Source: Zestomonas insulae (GTDB lineage: Bacteria; Pseudomonadota; Gammaproteobacteria; Pseudomonadales; Pseudomonadaceae). Taken from it: a stretch of 64,000 nt of DNA. Shown one piece after another: positions 27,588 to 40,484 of this stretch. The position numbers and the translations under genes were made by a program. Where the stretch lies: the NCBI RefSeq assembly GCF_016901015.1, contig NZ_JAFEUP010000005.1, forward strand, positions 372,001-436,000, read 5' to 3'. The notes below the pieces were generated by a model, which was not told the origin of the DNA, ran no database searches, and saw only the letters and a program-made list of their open reading frames with translations. How positions within the stretch are numbered: the stretch's first letter is position 1; every line of letters starts with the position of its first letter.

Positions 27588-28360
27588 AATACCTCCTGCT
27601 CCTCAGCCTGACGCTGCTCGGCGGCTGCGCCAGCGGCCTGCGCATCGACACCAGCCACCCGTCGCGCAACTTCGACAGCCGTGCGCAGTACATCGTCCTG
27701 CACTACACCTCGGCCGACCTGCCGCGCTCGCTGGAGCTGCTCACCGTTGGCGAAGTCAGCAGCCACTACCTGATCGGCGCGCAGCCGCCGACCATCTACC
27801 GCCTGGTCGACGAGAACCAGCGCGCCTGGCACGCCGGGCAGAGCGAATGGCAAGGGCGCACCTGGCTGAATGCCAGTTCGATCGGCATCGAGTTGGTCAA
27901 CCCCGGATACGAGGACACCGCCAACGGGCGGGTGTGGTACCCCTATGACGAGGCGCAGATCGAGGCGCTGATCGTTCTGCTGCGCGACATCGTGCAGCGC
28001 CACCACCTGCCGGCGGCGAACATCATCGGCCACAGCGACATCGCGCCGATGCGCAAGCTCGACCCCGGCCCGCTGTTCCCCTGGCAGCGCCTGGCCGCCG
28101 CCGGCTTCGGCCGCTGGCCGCAGGCCGCCGAGGTGGCGCGCCTGCGCAGCCGCTTCACGCAGGCGTTGCCGGAGATCAGCTGGGTGCAGCGCGAGTTGAG
28201 TCAGATCGGCTATGCCGCGCCGCGCAGCGGGGTACTGGACGAAGCCACCCAGCACGCTTTGGCGGCGTTCCAGCTGCACTACCGGCCGAGCCGCTACGAC
28301 GGTGTGCTGGATGCCGAGACCGCCGCACTGCTCGGCGCGCTGGCGCTCAGCAGCCCCTGA
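27584..28360 (+). CDS. ampDh2: N-acetylmuramyl-L-alanine amidase AmpDh2 (lipoprotein)
   Basis: A 258-residue outer-membrane-type lipoprotein. Lipobox LLGGC with Cys15. The Amidase_2 domain (about 33-150) has zinc ligands in VLHYTS and GHSDIAP with HAGQSEW between, and a C-terminal PG_binding_1 domain (about 190-255, WVQRELSQIGYAAPRSGVLD). It cleaves the amide between MurNAc and the stem peptide in sacculus or anhydromuropeptides in the periplasm; homologues contribute to AmpC beta-lactamase control. The ATG overlaps the marC stop. Length matches the P. aeruginosa enzyme. Confidence 0.94.
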   Translation: MKYLLLLSLTLLGGCASGLRIDTSHPSRNFDSRAQYIVLHYTSADLPRSLELLTVGEVSSHYLIGAQPPTIYRLVDENQRAWHAGQSEWQGRTWLNASSIGIELVNPGYEDTANGRVWYPYDEAQIEALIVLLRDIVQRHHLPAANIIGHSDIAPMRKLDPGPLFPWQRLAAAGFGRWPQAAEVARLRSRFTQALPEISWVQRELSQIGYAAPRSGVLDEATQHALAAFQLHYRPSRYDGVLDAETAALLGALALSSP

Positions 28361-28369
28361 ACCGGCGTT

Positions 28370-28771
28370 TCAATCGGCCAGCAGGGCGCCGACCCGGTTG
28401 CGCAGCAGTTCGAGGCTGAATGGCTTGGTGATGCTGTCGGTGGGTGCCTGCAGGTCGCGGGCGCGCACCTCAGCGAGCAGATCCTGCTCCGGGTAGCCGC
28501 TGGCGAACAGCACCGGCAACTGCGGGCGCAGGCGGCGCGCCGCCTGGACCAGCTCGCAGCCGCTCATGCCCGGCAGGCCGACATCGCTCATCAGCAGGTC
28601 GAAGCCCTCGGCTGAACCGAGCAGCGCCAGCGCCGGCGGCGCCTCGGCCACCGCGGTGACCCGATAGCCGAGCTCTTCCAGCACTTCCACGGTGAGCAGC
28701 CGCACGATGTCGTCGTCCTCGACCAGCAGCACGGATTTCGGCGACGACTCAGGGGATTCGGGGTTGGGCAT
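28370..28771 (-). CDS. stand-alone receiver-domain response regulator
   Basis: A 133-residue protein consisting of a single REC domain. The acidic pocket is VLLVEDDD, the phospho-acceptor Asp is D63 in LLMSDVGLPG and the conserved Lys is in SITKPFSLE. There is no output domain, so it works as a shuttle or by protein contact. It is divergent from the hybrid kinase gene with 150 bp between starts, which makes it the likely partner of that cluster. Confidence 0.9.
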   Translation of the reverse strand: MPNPESPESSPKSVLLVEDDDIVRLLTVEVLEELGYRVTAVAEAPPALALLGSAEGFDLLMSDVGLPGMSGCELVQAARRLRPQLPVLFASGYPEQDLLAEVRARDLQAPTDSITKPFSLELLRNRVGALLAD

Positions 28772-28921
28772 GCAAGCCTCTCGAGTGGCGGCGGCAGTTT
28801 CACGGGCAAAGTTTCGCCCGGGCAGGCAAACTTCGGGGAATCGACGCTGTCAGTCTGCCATACGCGCGCTTCGCCCAGCAGCGTGAATAGCGCCTACGCC
28901 CACCCGCCTGCGGACATCCCC

Positions 28922-32406
<3,485 letters not shown>

Positions 32407-32407
<1 letters not shown>

Positions 32408-33216
32408 TGCCCACCGAGATCGAACTGCGCCTGCTGATCGAGGCCATCTACCTGCGCTACAACTACGACTTCCGCGACTACGCCGGTGCGTCGTTGAAGC
32501 GCCGTGTGCGCCAGGCCCAGGCGCAGTTCGGTTGCGCGACGATCAGCGCGCTGCAGGAGCGCATCCTCCACGACCAGGCGGCGTTCATGCAGTTGCTGCA
32601 GTTCCTCACCATCCCGGTCAGCGAGATGTTCCGCGACCCCGGCTACTTCCTCGCCCTGCGCCAGCAGGTGGTGCCGCTGTTGCGCACTTACCCGTCGCTG
32701 AAGATCTGGGTGGCCGGCTGCAGCACCGGCGAGGAGGTCTATTCGCTGGCCATCCTGCTGCGCGAGGAAGGCCTGCTCGAACGCAGCCTGATCTACGCCA
32801 CCGACATCAACCCGCACTCGCTGGAGAAGGCCGAGCAGGGCATCTTCGCCCTCGACAACCTGCGCACCTACACCGACAACTACCAGAAGGCCGGCGGCCA
32901 GAGCGCGTTCTCCGACTACTACACCGCGGCCTACGACCGCGCGCTGTTCGACAAGTCGCTGCGCGCCAACGTGACCTTCGCCGACCACAGCCTGGCGACC
33001 GACAGCGTGTTCTCGGAGACCCACCTGGTGTCCTGCCGCAACGTGCTGATCTATTTCAACCGCGGCCTGCAGGATCGCGCCCTCGGGCTGTTCTACGACT
33101 CGCTGTGCCACCGCGGCTTCCTCGGCCTGGGCAGCAAGGAGAGCCTGGACTTCTCCGCCTACGCCAAGCACTTCGAGCCCGTGGTGCGCCCCGACCGGAT
33201 CTTCCGCAAGCGATGA
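32407..33216 (+). CDS. CheR-type protein-glutamate methyltransferase
   Basis: A 269-residue CheR protein. N-terminal helical CheR domain (about 1-75) and SAM-binding methyltransferase domain with VAGCSTGEEVYSLAI and IYATDINPHSLEKAEQG. LVSCRNVLIYFN near the C terminus is the conserved motif IV region. The ATG at 32407 shares a base with the upstream stop (TGATG) and overlaps the CheB start by 4 bp. No chemoreceptor, CheA or CheW gene is seen in the window, so the methylation target is unclear; the coiled coil of the hybrid kinase is one candidate. Confidence 0.93.
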
Positions 33217-33827
33217 AGCGCGCAGCCCAGGTGCAACTCGGCGGCCGCCCGCACGCGCCACTGGCGGCGCTGGTGATCGGCGCCTCGGCCGGTGGCATCG
33301 ATGCGCTGCTGCGCCTGCTCGGCGCGCTGCCGGCCGACTACCGCTTGCCGATCGCCTGCGTGCTGCACCTCCCCGATCAGCCCGGCAGCCTGCTCGCCGC
33401 GCTGTTCCAGCGCCAGCTGGCGCTGCGCGTCAAGGACGCCGAGGACAAGGAGCAGCTGGCCGCCGGCACGCTGTACTTCGCGCCGCCCGGCTATCATCTG
33501 TCCATCGAGCAGGACCACAGCTTCTCGCTGAGCCGCGAGGAGCCGCGGCACTTTTCCCGGCCATCGATCGACTTCCTCTTCGAGTCGGCGGCCGACGCCT
33601 ACCAGGAACGCCTGGCCGGCGTGCTGCTGACCGGCGCCAACGAAGACGGCGCCGCCGGCCTGCTGCACATCCAGCAACGCGGTGGCCTGACCCTGGTGCA
33701 GGAGCCCGCCGACGCCCAGGTGCCGACCATGCCGGCAGCCGCGCTGGCGCTGTTGCAACCCGATTTCCTCCTCCCGCTCGATGCCATGCCGGCGCTGCTG
33801 GCGGAACTGGATAGCCAACCATGCTGA
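33213..33827 (+). CDS. CheB-type methylesterase domain protein lacking a receiver
   Basis: A 204-residue protein with only the CheB esterase domain. The nucleophile loop is VIGASAGGIDAL, a likely catalytic His lies in VLHLPDQPG and the Asp in LLTGANEDGA. Standard CheB has an N-terminal REC domain of about 120 residues that gates the esterase; it is absent. The ATG overlaps the CheR stop (ATGA) and its end overlaps the next gene by 7 bp. It presumably reverses the CheR modification, with control supplied by partner receivers. Confidence 0.92.
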   Translation: MKRAAQVQLGGRPHAPLAALVIGASAGGIDALLRLLGALPADYRLPIACVLHLPDQPGSLLAALFQRQLALRVKDAEDKEQLAAGTLYFAPPGYHLSIEQDHSFSLSREEPRHFSRPSIDFLFESAADAYQERLAGVLLTGANEDGAAGLLHIQQRGGLTLVQEPADAQVPTMPAAALALLQPDFLLPLDAMPALLAELDSQPC

Positions 33828-35020
33828 GAAAGATCGAAGCCAAGCTGCTGATCGTCGACGACCTGCCGGACAACCTGCTGGCCCTCGAAGCCCTGTTGCA
33901 GGGCGAAGAGCGCCAGGTGTTCCAGGCCACCGACGCCGACCAGGCGCTGGCCCTGCTGCTCGAGCACGAGTTCGCCCTGGCCATCCTCGACGTGCAGATG
34001 CCCGGCATGAACGGCTTCGAGCTGGCCGAGCTGATGCGCGGCACCGAGCGCACCAAGCACATCCCGATCGTCTTCGTCAGCGCCGCCGGGCGCGAGCTGG
34101 ACTACGCCTTCAAGGGCTACGAAAGTGGCGCGGTGGACTTCCTGCACAAGCCCCTGTCGCCCCACGAGGTGCGCAGCAAGGTCTCGGTGTTCGTCGAGCT
34201 GTACCGCCAGCGCAAGGCACTGAGCCGCCAGCTGGACGCCCTGGAACAGGCACGTCGCGAACAGGAGGCGCTGCTCGCCGAGCTGCGCGCCACGCAGAGC
34301 GAGCTGCAGAACGCGGTGCGCATGCGTGACGACTTCATGTCGATCGTCTCCCACGAGCTGCGCACCCCGCTCAACGGCCTGACCCTGGAGATCCACCTGC
34401 GCAAGCTGCGCCTCGAACAGAACCGCAGCGAGGCGTTCACCCTCGACAAGCTGCGCGCCATGACCGAGCGCGACGAACGCCAGATCAAGAGCCTCACCCG
34501 GCTGATCGAGGACATGCTCGACGCCTCACGGATTCGCACCGGCAAGCTGTCGATCCGCCCGCAGCAGTGCGACCTCAGCGACCTGACCCGACGCGTGCTG
34601 GAGAACTTCGCCGCCCAGGCACACAGCGCCGGCAGCCCGATCGAGCTGCATGCGCCGGAGCCGGTGCTGGCCATCGTCGACGAGTTCCGCATCGAGCAGG
34701 TGATCGCCAACCTGCTCACCAACGCCCTGCGCTACGGCGCGCGCAAGCCGATCAGTGTGCGGGTCAGCGCCGGCAGCGAGGGGCCGCGCCTGGAGGTCTG
34801 CGACCAGGGCCTGGGCATCTCCGCCGAGGATCAGGCGCGCATCTTCCAGCAGTTCGAGCGGGTCAACGGCACCGGGGTCACCCAGGGTCTGGGCCTCGGC
34901 CTGTTCATCAGCGAGCAGATCGTGCGCGCCCACGGCGGGCGCATTGAGCTGCTCAGCCAGCCCGGCGAGGGTTCATGCTTCACGGTGATCCTGCCGCGCG
35001 AGCCGCAGGGCGTGCTCTAA
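33821..35020 (+). CDS. receiver-histidine kinase (REC-HisKA-HATPase)
   Basis: A 399-residue soluble protein. The N-terminal REC domain has acceptor D57 (LAILDVQMPGMNG), a coiled-coil linker spans about 130-165, HisKA carries H178 (SIVSHELRTPLNG) and the HATPase domain has GLGLGLFISEQIVRAHGG. Its kinase is placed after a receiver, so it is probably activated by phosphotransfer from the big hybrid kinase. It overlaps the CheB gene by 7 bp and ends the four-gene unit. No DNA-binding output is present in the whole unit. Confidence 0.93.
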   Translation: MLRKIEAKLLIVDDLPDNLLALEALLQGEERQVFQATDADQALALLLEHEFALAILDVQMPGMNGFELAELMRGTERTKHIPIVFVSAAGRELDYAFKGYESGAVDFLHKPLSPHEVRSKVSVFVELYRQRKALSRQLDALEQARREQEALLAELRATQSELQNAVRMRDDFMSIVSHELRTPLNGLTLEIHLRKLRLEQNRSEAFTLDKLRAMTERDERQIKSLTRLIEDMLDASRIRTGKLSIRPQQCDLSDLTRRVLENFAAQAHSAGSPIELHAPEPVLAIVDEFRIEQVIANLLTNALRYGARKPISVRVSAGSEGPRLEVCDQGLGISAEDQARIFQQFERVNGTGVTQGLGLGLFISEQIVRAHGGRIELLSQPGEGSCFTVILPREPQGVL

Positions 35021-35029
35021 GGCCGCTCG

Positions 35030-35073
35030 TGCAAATTGCAATGGCCGCAGCCAGGGCGTCGTGCAAAGCGCAA
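35030..35073 (+). promoter_or_regulatory. paired upstream activator sites (GTGCAA-type)
   Basis: TGCAA-A-TTGCA (35030-35040, perfect 11-bp palindrome inside GTGCAAATTGCAA) and GTGCAA-A-GCGCAA (35061-35073) are centred 32 bp apart and about 105 and 73 bp before the -24 element at 35139. The same motif occurs on the far side of kinB-algB at 38967. Confidence 0.6.
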
Positions 35074-35138
35074 TGCAGCATGCCCGAAAATCTATCGTAA
35101 GCTATTGATTTAAAAGCATTTTTATCGAAGAAAAAGTC

Positions 35139-35154
35139 TGGCATGCCGAGTGCA
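35139..35154 (+). promoter_or_regulatory. sigma-54 promoter for the 35.2 kb gene
   Basis: TGGCATGCCGAGTGCA matches TGGCAYR-N4-TTGCA with one mismatch, and the invariant GG and GC are exactly 10 bp apart. It lies about 45 bp before the ATG at 35199. Confidence 0.75.
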
Positions 35155-35198
35155 CTTGCAGAGTCGTGAACCCCGACTGAACTGCAAGGAGATGCGCC

Positions 35199-35516
35199 AT
35201 GACCACTGTTCGCCAGATCTCGCTGTTGAGCCTGTGCTGCGCCGCCACCCTGTGGTTCAGCGGCGTTCACGCCGAAGAACGCGTCGGCCATGGCGTCGCC
35301 GTGCAGACCGCCGACCTGACCTTCGACGGCTTCGCCAGCGACGCGGTGGTCACCCGCAGCCAACCCAGCGCCCAGGCAAAGACCGCGCAGCAACCGCACC
35401 AGCTCGAAGCCCAGGCGCCGCGGGCCAACAGCCCGGCGAACGGCCTGTGGCTGCGCACCGGCGATGACACCGAAACCGCCCTGCAGCAGCCGCGCAGCCC
35501 GCGCTGGGTGTTCTGA
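35199..35516 (+). CDS. small exported protein of unknown function
   Basis: A 105-residue protein with a clear signal peptide (ISLLSLCCAATLWFSGVHA, cleavage before EERVGHG). The mature 80 residues are polar, rich in Gln, Ala and Pro, with no cysteine and no recognised domain. RBS AAGGAG lies about 8 bp before the ATG. It is the first gene behind a sigma-54-type promoter with two upstream activator sites, and is followed 26 bp later by a small membrane protein. Probably a periplasmic stress or surface-related protein; I do not recognise the family. Confidence 0.8.
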   Translation: MTTVRQISLLSLCCAATLWFSGVHAEERVGHGVAVQTADLTFDGFASDAVVTRSQPSAQAKTAQQPHQLEAQAPRANSPANGLWLRTGDDTETALQQPRSPRWVF

Positions 35517-35542
35517 ATCCGCCATCGCGAAGGAGCGCCCCC

Positions 35543-35728
35543 ATGTCGAAAAGCGCCGTGCTGTTCCTGATCCTCACCGTCCTCGCGGTCGCCCTGCTGT
35601 GGCTCGACCCGCTGCCCGGCAGCGAGCTGCGCAACCTGTTCAAGGTCGCCGGTGGCCTGTGCGCCAGCCTGTTCGTCCTCGCCCTGCTGGCCGGCCGGCG
35701 CATCAAGTTCGACCCGCAACTGCGCTGA
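35543..35728 (+). CDS. small two-helix membrane protein
   Basis: A 61-residue protein with two hydrophobic helices (AVLFLILTVLAVALLWL and VAGGLCASLFVLALLAG) joined by PLPGSELRNLFK and ending in a basic tail. RBS AAGGAG lies upstream of the ATG. It is likely co-transcribed with the preceding exported protein from the sigma-54 promoter. Convergent with kinB. Function unknown. Confidence 0.78.
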   Translation: MSKSAVLFLILTVLAVALLWLDPLPGSELRNLFKVAGGLCASLFVLALLAGRRIKFDPQLR

Positions 35729-35743
35729 GCGCGCATCGCTCAG
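35725..35743. terminator. hairpin spanning both convergent stop codons
   Basis: CTGAGCG (35725-35731) and CGCTCAG (35737-35743) pair perfectly around CGCAT. The two TGA stops, of the small membrane gene on plus and kinB on minus, both lie within the stem. There is no T run. Confidence 0.5.
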
Positions 35744-37527
35744 ACCGGCAGGCTGAGGTAGAACTGCGCGCCCTGGCCGGGGCGTGAATAGACGTTCAAC
35801 CGGCCGCCGTGCAACTGCACGATCTCCTTGCTCAACGCCAACCCCAAGCCAACCCCACCCTTGCGCCGCCCGACCTGCACGAATGGCTCGAAGATGCGTG
35901 CCTGCTGGCCGAACGGGATGCCCTCGCCCTGGTCCTGCACGCTGAGGATCACCCGCTCGCCGTGGCGGCGCGCCTGCAGCTGCACCTCGCCGCCGTCCTC
36001 GCTGTGGCGCAGTGCGTTGCTCAGCAGGTTGTCGAGCACCCGCTCGATCAGCGCCAGGTCCAGGCTGACCCGCGGCAGCACGCCCTGGGTTTCGGTGTGC
36101 AGCTGGATCTGCCGCGCCGCGGCCTGCTCGGCGAAACGTCCGCGCGCGCTGTCGAGCAATTGGCCGAGGTCGCACGGCGCACGCTCGAGCTTGTGCAGGC
36201 CGTTCTGGTAGCGGGAGAAATTCAGCAGGTCGTTGATCAGCTGCACCAGGCGCTGCATCTCCTCGTCGACGGTGTCGGCGAGGTCCAGCTCGCGGCTGCC
36301 GGGGGCGAACTGCTGGCGCTCGCGCAGCAGGTTGAAGGCCATGTGCATGCCGGTTACCGGGGTGCGCAGCTCGTGCGAAGCGCGCAGCACGAACTCGCTG
36401 CGCACCCGCTCGAACACCCGCAACTCGGTGACGTCGCGCAGCACCATCACCGCGCCGACGCTGCGCCCTTCGGCGTGCTGCACCGGGGTCAGGCTCCAGG
36501 TCAGCAGGCGGTGCTCGCCGCCGCTGTCGATCGCCAGGTCGGCCGGCACCTGCTCGAGCAGCTGGCCGCTGAGCACCCGCTGCACGGCTTCCTCGACCCC
36601 CGGGTCGGCGAGCAGCCGACCGAGGCGCTGGCCGTGCGGGTCGCCCTGCCAGAACAGCTGACGGGTCGCCACCGGGTTGGCGTGCTCGACGCGGCCCTCG
36701 GCGTCGAGGATCACCAGGCCGTCATCGATGCTGTCGAGCACCGCCTTGAGGCGTCCCTCGCTGGACAGCAGCTGATTGGCGTTGGCCGAGTGGTGCACGC
36801 GCAGCGCCTCGGTCATCAGGCCGAAGCGACGGCTGAGCAGGGCCAGCTCGGTGACCGGCGAGACTGGCAGGACCACGTCGTAGTTGCCGCGCCCGACCTG
36901 GTCGGCGGCGCGCGCCAGCTGGTCGATCGGCGCGCCGAAGCGGCGTGCCACGCTGTTGGCGGTGATCACCCCGATCAGCAGCACCGCGCCGCCCATCAGG
37001 CCGAGCAGCGCGGCGATCAGCGTGGCGCGCTGCCGTGCCTGGCCTTCGAGCTCGCCGATGGTGATGAAGGCGCGGTTCTGCGCCTCGATCAGGCGCCCGC
37101 GCAGGCCGTTGAACAGCCGCGTGTAGGCCTCGTTGCCGGCCAGCTCGGGGCGGATGCCGCTGGGCGTTTCGACCAGCGCGACGAATGCCGCGTAGTCGTC
37201 GGCCACCAGCTCCAGGTCGTGGCGCGCCGAGTCTTCCAGCGGCAGCCGGCGGGTGCTGTCGAGCAGGCCGCGGAACTGGTCTCGCGAGCGCTGCCAGGCG
37301 ACGAGGTCCGGCTGCTCGTTGATGACGATGACCATCTGATCGCCGAGCGTCTGCCTCAGCTTCTGGCTCGCCTCGACCAGCGCGAAGCTGTTGCCGCTCA
37401 CCGTCTCCTGGCTGCGCGCCAGCTGCAGCACGCCGACCACGCCGAACAGCAGGCCGAGCAGGGCCACGGTAATCAACGCCGAGATGCTCAGGAACATCCG
37501 CGTACGCAGCTTCATCGGCAACTTCAT
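35740..37527 (-). CDS. kinB: sensor histidine kinase KinB
   Basis: A 595-residue inner-membrane kinase that controls AlgB. The ATG at 37527 (MKLPMKLRTRMFLSIS) has AGGAAG 6 bp upstream; the longer frame runs into the algB gap. TM1 is about residues 9-30 and TM2 about 165-188, with a periplasmic domain between. HAMP, PAS (AVLDSIDDGLVILDAEGRVE), HisKA with H385 (RASHELRTPVTGM) and HATPase (GVGLGLALSKEIVQLHGG) follow. H385 is the same residue number as in P. aeruginosa. There KinB acts as an AlgB phosphatase affecting alginate, virulence and acute-infection traits. Co-transcribed with algB. Confidence 0.96.
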   Translation of the reverse strand: MKLPMKLRTRMFLSISALITVALLGLLFGVVGVLQLARSQETVSGNSFALVEASQKLRQTLGDQMVIVINEQPDLVAWQRSRDQFRGLLDSTRRLPLEDSARHDLELVADDYAAFVALVETPSGIRPELAGNEAYTRLFNGLRGRLIEAQNRAFITIGELEGQARQRATLIAALLGLMGGAVLLIGVITANSVARRFGAPIDQLARAADQVGRGNYDVVLPVSPVTELALLSRRFGLMTEALRVHHSANANQLLSSEGRLKAVLDSIDDGLVILDAEGRVEHANPVATRQLFWQGDPHGQRLGRLLADPGVEEAVQRVLSGQLLEQVPADLAIDSGGEHRLLTWSLTPVQHAEGRSVGAVMVLRDVTELRVFERVRSEFVLRASHELRTPVTGMHMAFNLLRERQQFAPGSRELDLADTVDEEMQRLVQLINDLLNFSRYQNGLHKLERAPCDLGQLLDSARGRFAEQAAARQIQLHTETQGVLPRVSLDLALIERVLDNLLSNALRHSEDGGEVQLQARRHGERVILSVQDQGEGIPFGQQARIFEPFVQVGRRKGGVGLGLALSKEIVQLHGGRLNVYSRPGQGAQFYLSLPV

Positions 37528-37561
37528 GGCGCTTCCTTTCTGAGCGGGGGAGGCCGCGGAC

Positions 37562-38908
<1,347 letters not shown>

Positions 38909-38966
38909 TGCTTCTCCCTACCCCGGCGGGGCGTATCGGCGACTTGAACATTAGTCCGCGGATATT

Positions 38967-38994
38967 CGTGCAAGTTGCACGGCGCATTCTGCAC
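38967..38994 (+). promoter_or_regulatory. upstream activator sites near algB (GTGCAAGTTGCAC)
   Basis: CGTGCAAGTTGCACG (38967-38981) is a perfect 15-bp palindrome with a central G. GCGCATTCTGCAC (38982-38994) next to it is a weaker copy, centre-to-centre 14 bp. They lie 85-105 bp before the -24 element at 39078 and 59 bp upstream of algB in the other direction. Confidence 0.65.
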
Positions 38995-39077
38995 GATCCT
39001 GCAGCCTGCATGCTGACCGCAGGCCATCACCATAGTTATCTCATTGATAAATAACGTTTTAGTGCTAGCGGTCAGGC

Positions 39078-39093
39078 TGGCACAGGCCTTGCG
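39078..39093 (+). promoter_or_regulatory. sigma-54 promoter for the DUF2383-ivy operon
   Basis: TGGCACAGGCCTTGCG matches the sigma-54 consensus TGGCAC-N5-TTGC exactly, with GG and GC 10 bp apart. The start site would be near 39103, 50 bp before the ATG at 39154. Confidence 0.88.
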
Positions 39094-39153
39094 ATAAGTA
39101 TCCCAACGGTAGCGGCGCCCGCGCTGTCACCGCCGCCTTTAAGGAGAATTGCA

Positions 39154-39588
39154 ATGAGCCGTACTACTGCACAACTCAACGAGCTGATCGAAATCACCCG
39201 CGATGGTCAGCGCTTCTACCAGCACGCCCAGGATGAAGTGAAGGACGCGCAGCTGAAGAGCCTGTTCCGCGACCTGTCGCAGGCCAAGACCCAGATCATC
39301 CAGGCGTTGGCGGTGAAGGTCGCCGCCAACCATGAGCAGCCGGCCCAGGGCGGTACCTTGAGCGGCAAGCTGCGCCAGGTCTACGCCGACACCAAGGCGA
39401 GCCTGACCCGCGATTCCGACGCCACCTACGTGGCGCAGCTGGAAGAGACCGAAGACCGCATCCTGCACGCCTTCGAAGATGCCATGGAAGACGCGGACCC
39501 GGACGTTCGCGCGGTACTCGCGGTGGAAATGCCGAAAGTGCGCGCCTGCCACGAGCGCATGCGCGTGCTCAAGCACGCGATGAAATGA
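39154..39588 (+). CDS. DUF2383 (PA2169-family) four-helix-bundle protein
   Basis: A 144-residue soluble, all-helical protein of the PA2169/DUF2383 family (STTAQLNELIE-type start, ITRDGQRFYQHAQDEVKDA, then a ferritin-like helix pattern). Conserved acidic and His positions suggest metal binding but that is not proven. RBS AAGGAG precedes the ATG. It is the first gene behind the sigma-54 promoter. Related proteins are often induced by stress or low oxygen. Confidence 0.85.
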   Translation: MSRTTAQLNELIEITRDGQRFYQHAQDEVKDAQLKSLFRDLSQAKTQIIQALAVKVAANHEQPAQGGTLSGKLRQVYADTKASLTRDSDATYVAQLEETEDRILHAFEDAMEDADPDVRAVLAVEMPKVRACHERMRVLKHAMK

Positions 39589-39651
39589 AGTGACCGGACG
39601 CGGCGGCCGCAGGGTCGTCCGCCTGCCAAACCCTGACCAGGAGCCAGCGCA

Positions 39652-39840
39652 ATGTTCGCCAGTGTCTTTCTCGTGTTTGTCAGCCTGTTGGTGCTCACGT
39701 CGCTACTGCTGGCGTGCGCCTTGGCCGTGGGTCGCGCGCTGTGCGCGAGCCGCTACCTGGCAATCGGTGGAAAGGCTCCGGTACGCAACGCGCCGGCCGC
39801 CCTGCACGGGTCCTTAAGCACAGGAGAAATATCATGCTGA
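39652..39840 (+). CDS. small membrane protein
   Basis: A 62-residue protein with one long hydrophobic N-terminal helix pair (VFLVFVSLLVLTSLLLACAL) and a basic, Ala-rich tail. CAGGAG lies about 9 bp before the ATG at 39652. Its end overlaps the DUF1328 start by 7 bp (ATGCTGA), supporting a real coupled gene rather than a chance frame. No family recognised. Confidence 0.65.
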   Translation: MFASVFLVFVSLLVLTSLLLACALAVGRALCASRYLAIGGKAPVRNAPAALHGSLSTGEISC

Positions 39841-39998
39841 GTTGGGCTATCACCTTCCTGATCATCGCCATCATCGCTGCAGTTCTCGGCTTCGGTGGCA
39901 TCGCGGGCACCGCTACCGGGATCGCCAAGATCCTCTTCGTGGTGTTCCTGGTGATGTTCGTGGTGTCGCTGATCTTCGGTCGCCGCGGACGTCTATGA
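39834..39998 (+). CDS. DUF1328 (YtjA-like) membrane protein
   Basis: A 54-residue protein with two hydrophobic helices, a typical DUF1328 (MLSWAITFLIIAIIAAVLG, GFGGIAGTATGIAKILF, then a basic end GRRGRL). CAGGAG precedes the ATG. This is the expected neighbour of algB at the PA5482 position. Family members are membrane proteins of unknown role, often stress-induced. Its stop overlaps the ivy start (ATGA). Confidence 0.9.
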   Translation: MLSWAITFLIIAIIAAVLGFGGIAGTATGIAKILFVVFLVMFVVSLIFGRRGRL

Positions 39999-40459
39999 AA
40001 CGCTTACTGAGCCTCGGTCTCGGCGGGCTGGCGCTTGGCGTCAGCCTGACCGCCGCCGCGGCGGACCATGACACCCAGTTCCGCGTCAACGAACTGCCCG
40101 CCAGCGATCCGAAGTACCTGCGCACCTGGCAACAGCTGGTCGAAGACGAGGAACGCCTGCCGGAGTGGATCATCAATCTGTCCGGCACCGCGACGCCGAT
40201 GCAGGCGCTTGAGGAAGACGACGAGCAGTACCTGGTCGGCGAGCTGTGCGAAGCACACGACTGCGCCCACCAACGCCTGTACGTCGCCTTCAGTTGGGAC
40301 AAGGCGCATGCCTACGCGTTGTACGTCCAGCTGCCGGCCAACCTGCCGGCGGACAAGGCGCCCAGCCGCCACGCCAGCTACCGCTGGCTCGGCGAGCCGG
40401 ATGCGGGCATCAAGCAGTTGCTCGACGAACAGTTGAAGGCCGATCCGAACTGGTACTGA
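39995..40459 (+). CDS. ivy: Ivy-type lysozyme inhibitor
   Basis: A 154-residue periplasmic protein with a signal peptide (LLSLGLGGLALGVSLTAAAA). The inhibitory-loop motif is CEAHDC near residues 86-91, where E. coli Ivy has CKPHDC; the key His and both Cys are kept. It blocks c-type lysozyme and may also restrain the cell's own lytic transglycosylases. The position matches PA5481, described as a second P. aeruginosa Ivy homologue. The start overlaps the DUF1328 stop by 4 bp. It is the last gene of the sigma-54 unit. Confidence 0.9.
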   Translation: MKRLLSLGLGGLALGVSLTAAAADHDTQFRVNELPASDPKYLRTWQQLVEDEERLPEWIINLSGTATPMQALEEDDEQYLVGELCEAHDCAHQRLYVAFSWDKAHAYALYVQLPANLPADKAPSRHASYRWLGEPDAGIKQLLDEQLKADPNWY

Positions 40460-40484
40460 TTCGGATGGTCCGAGACAACCTGCG

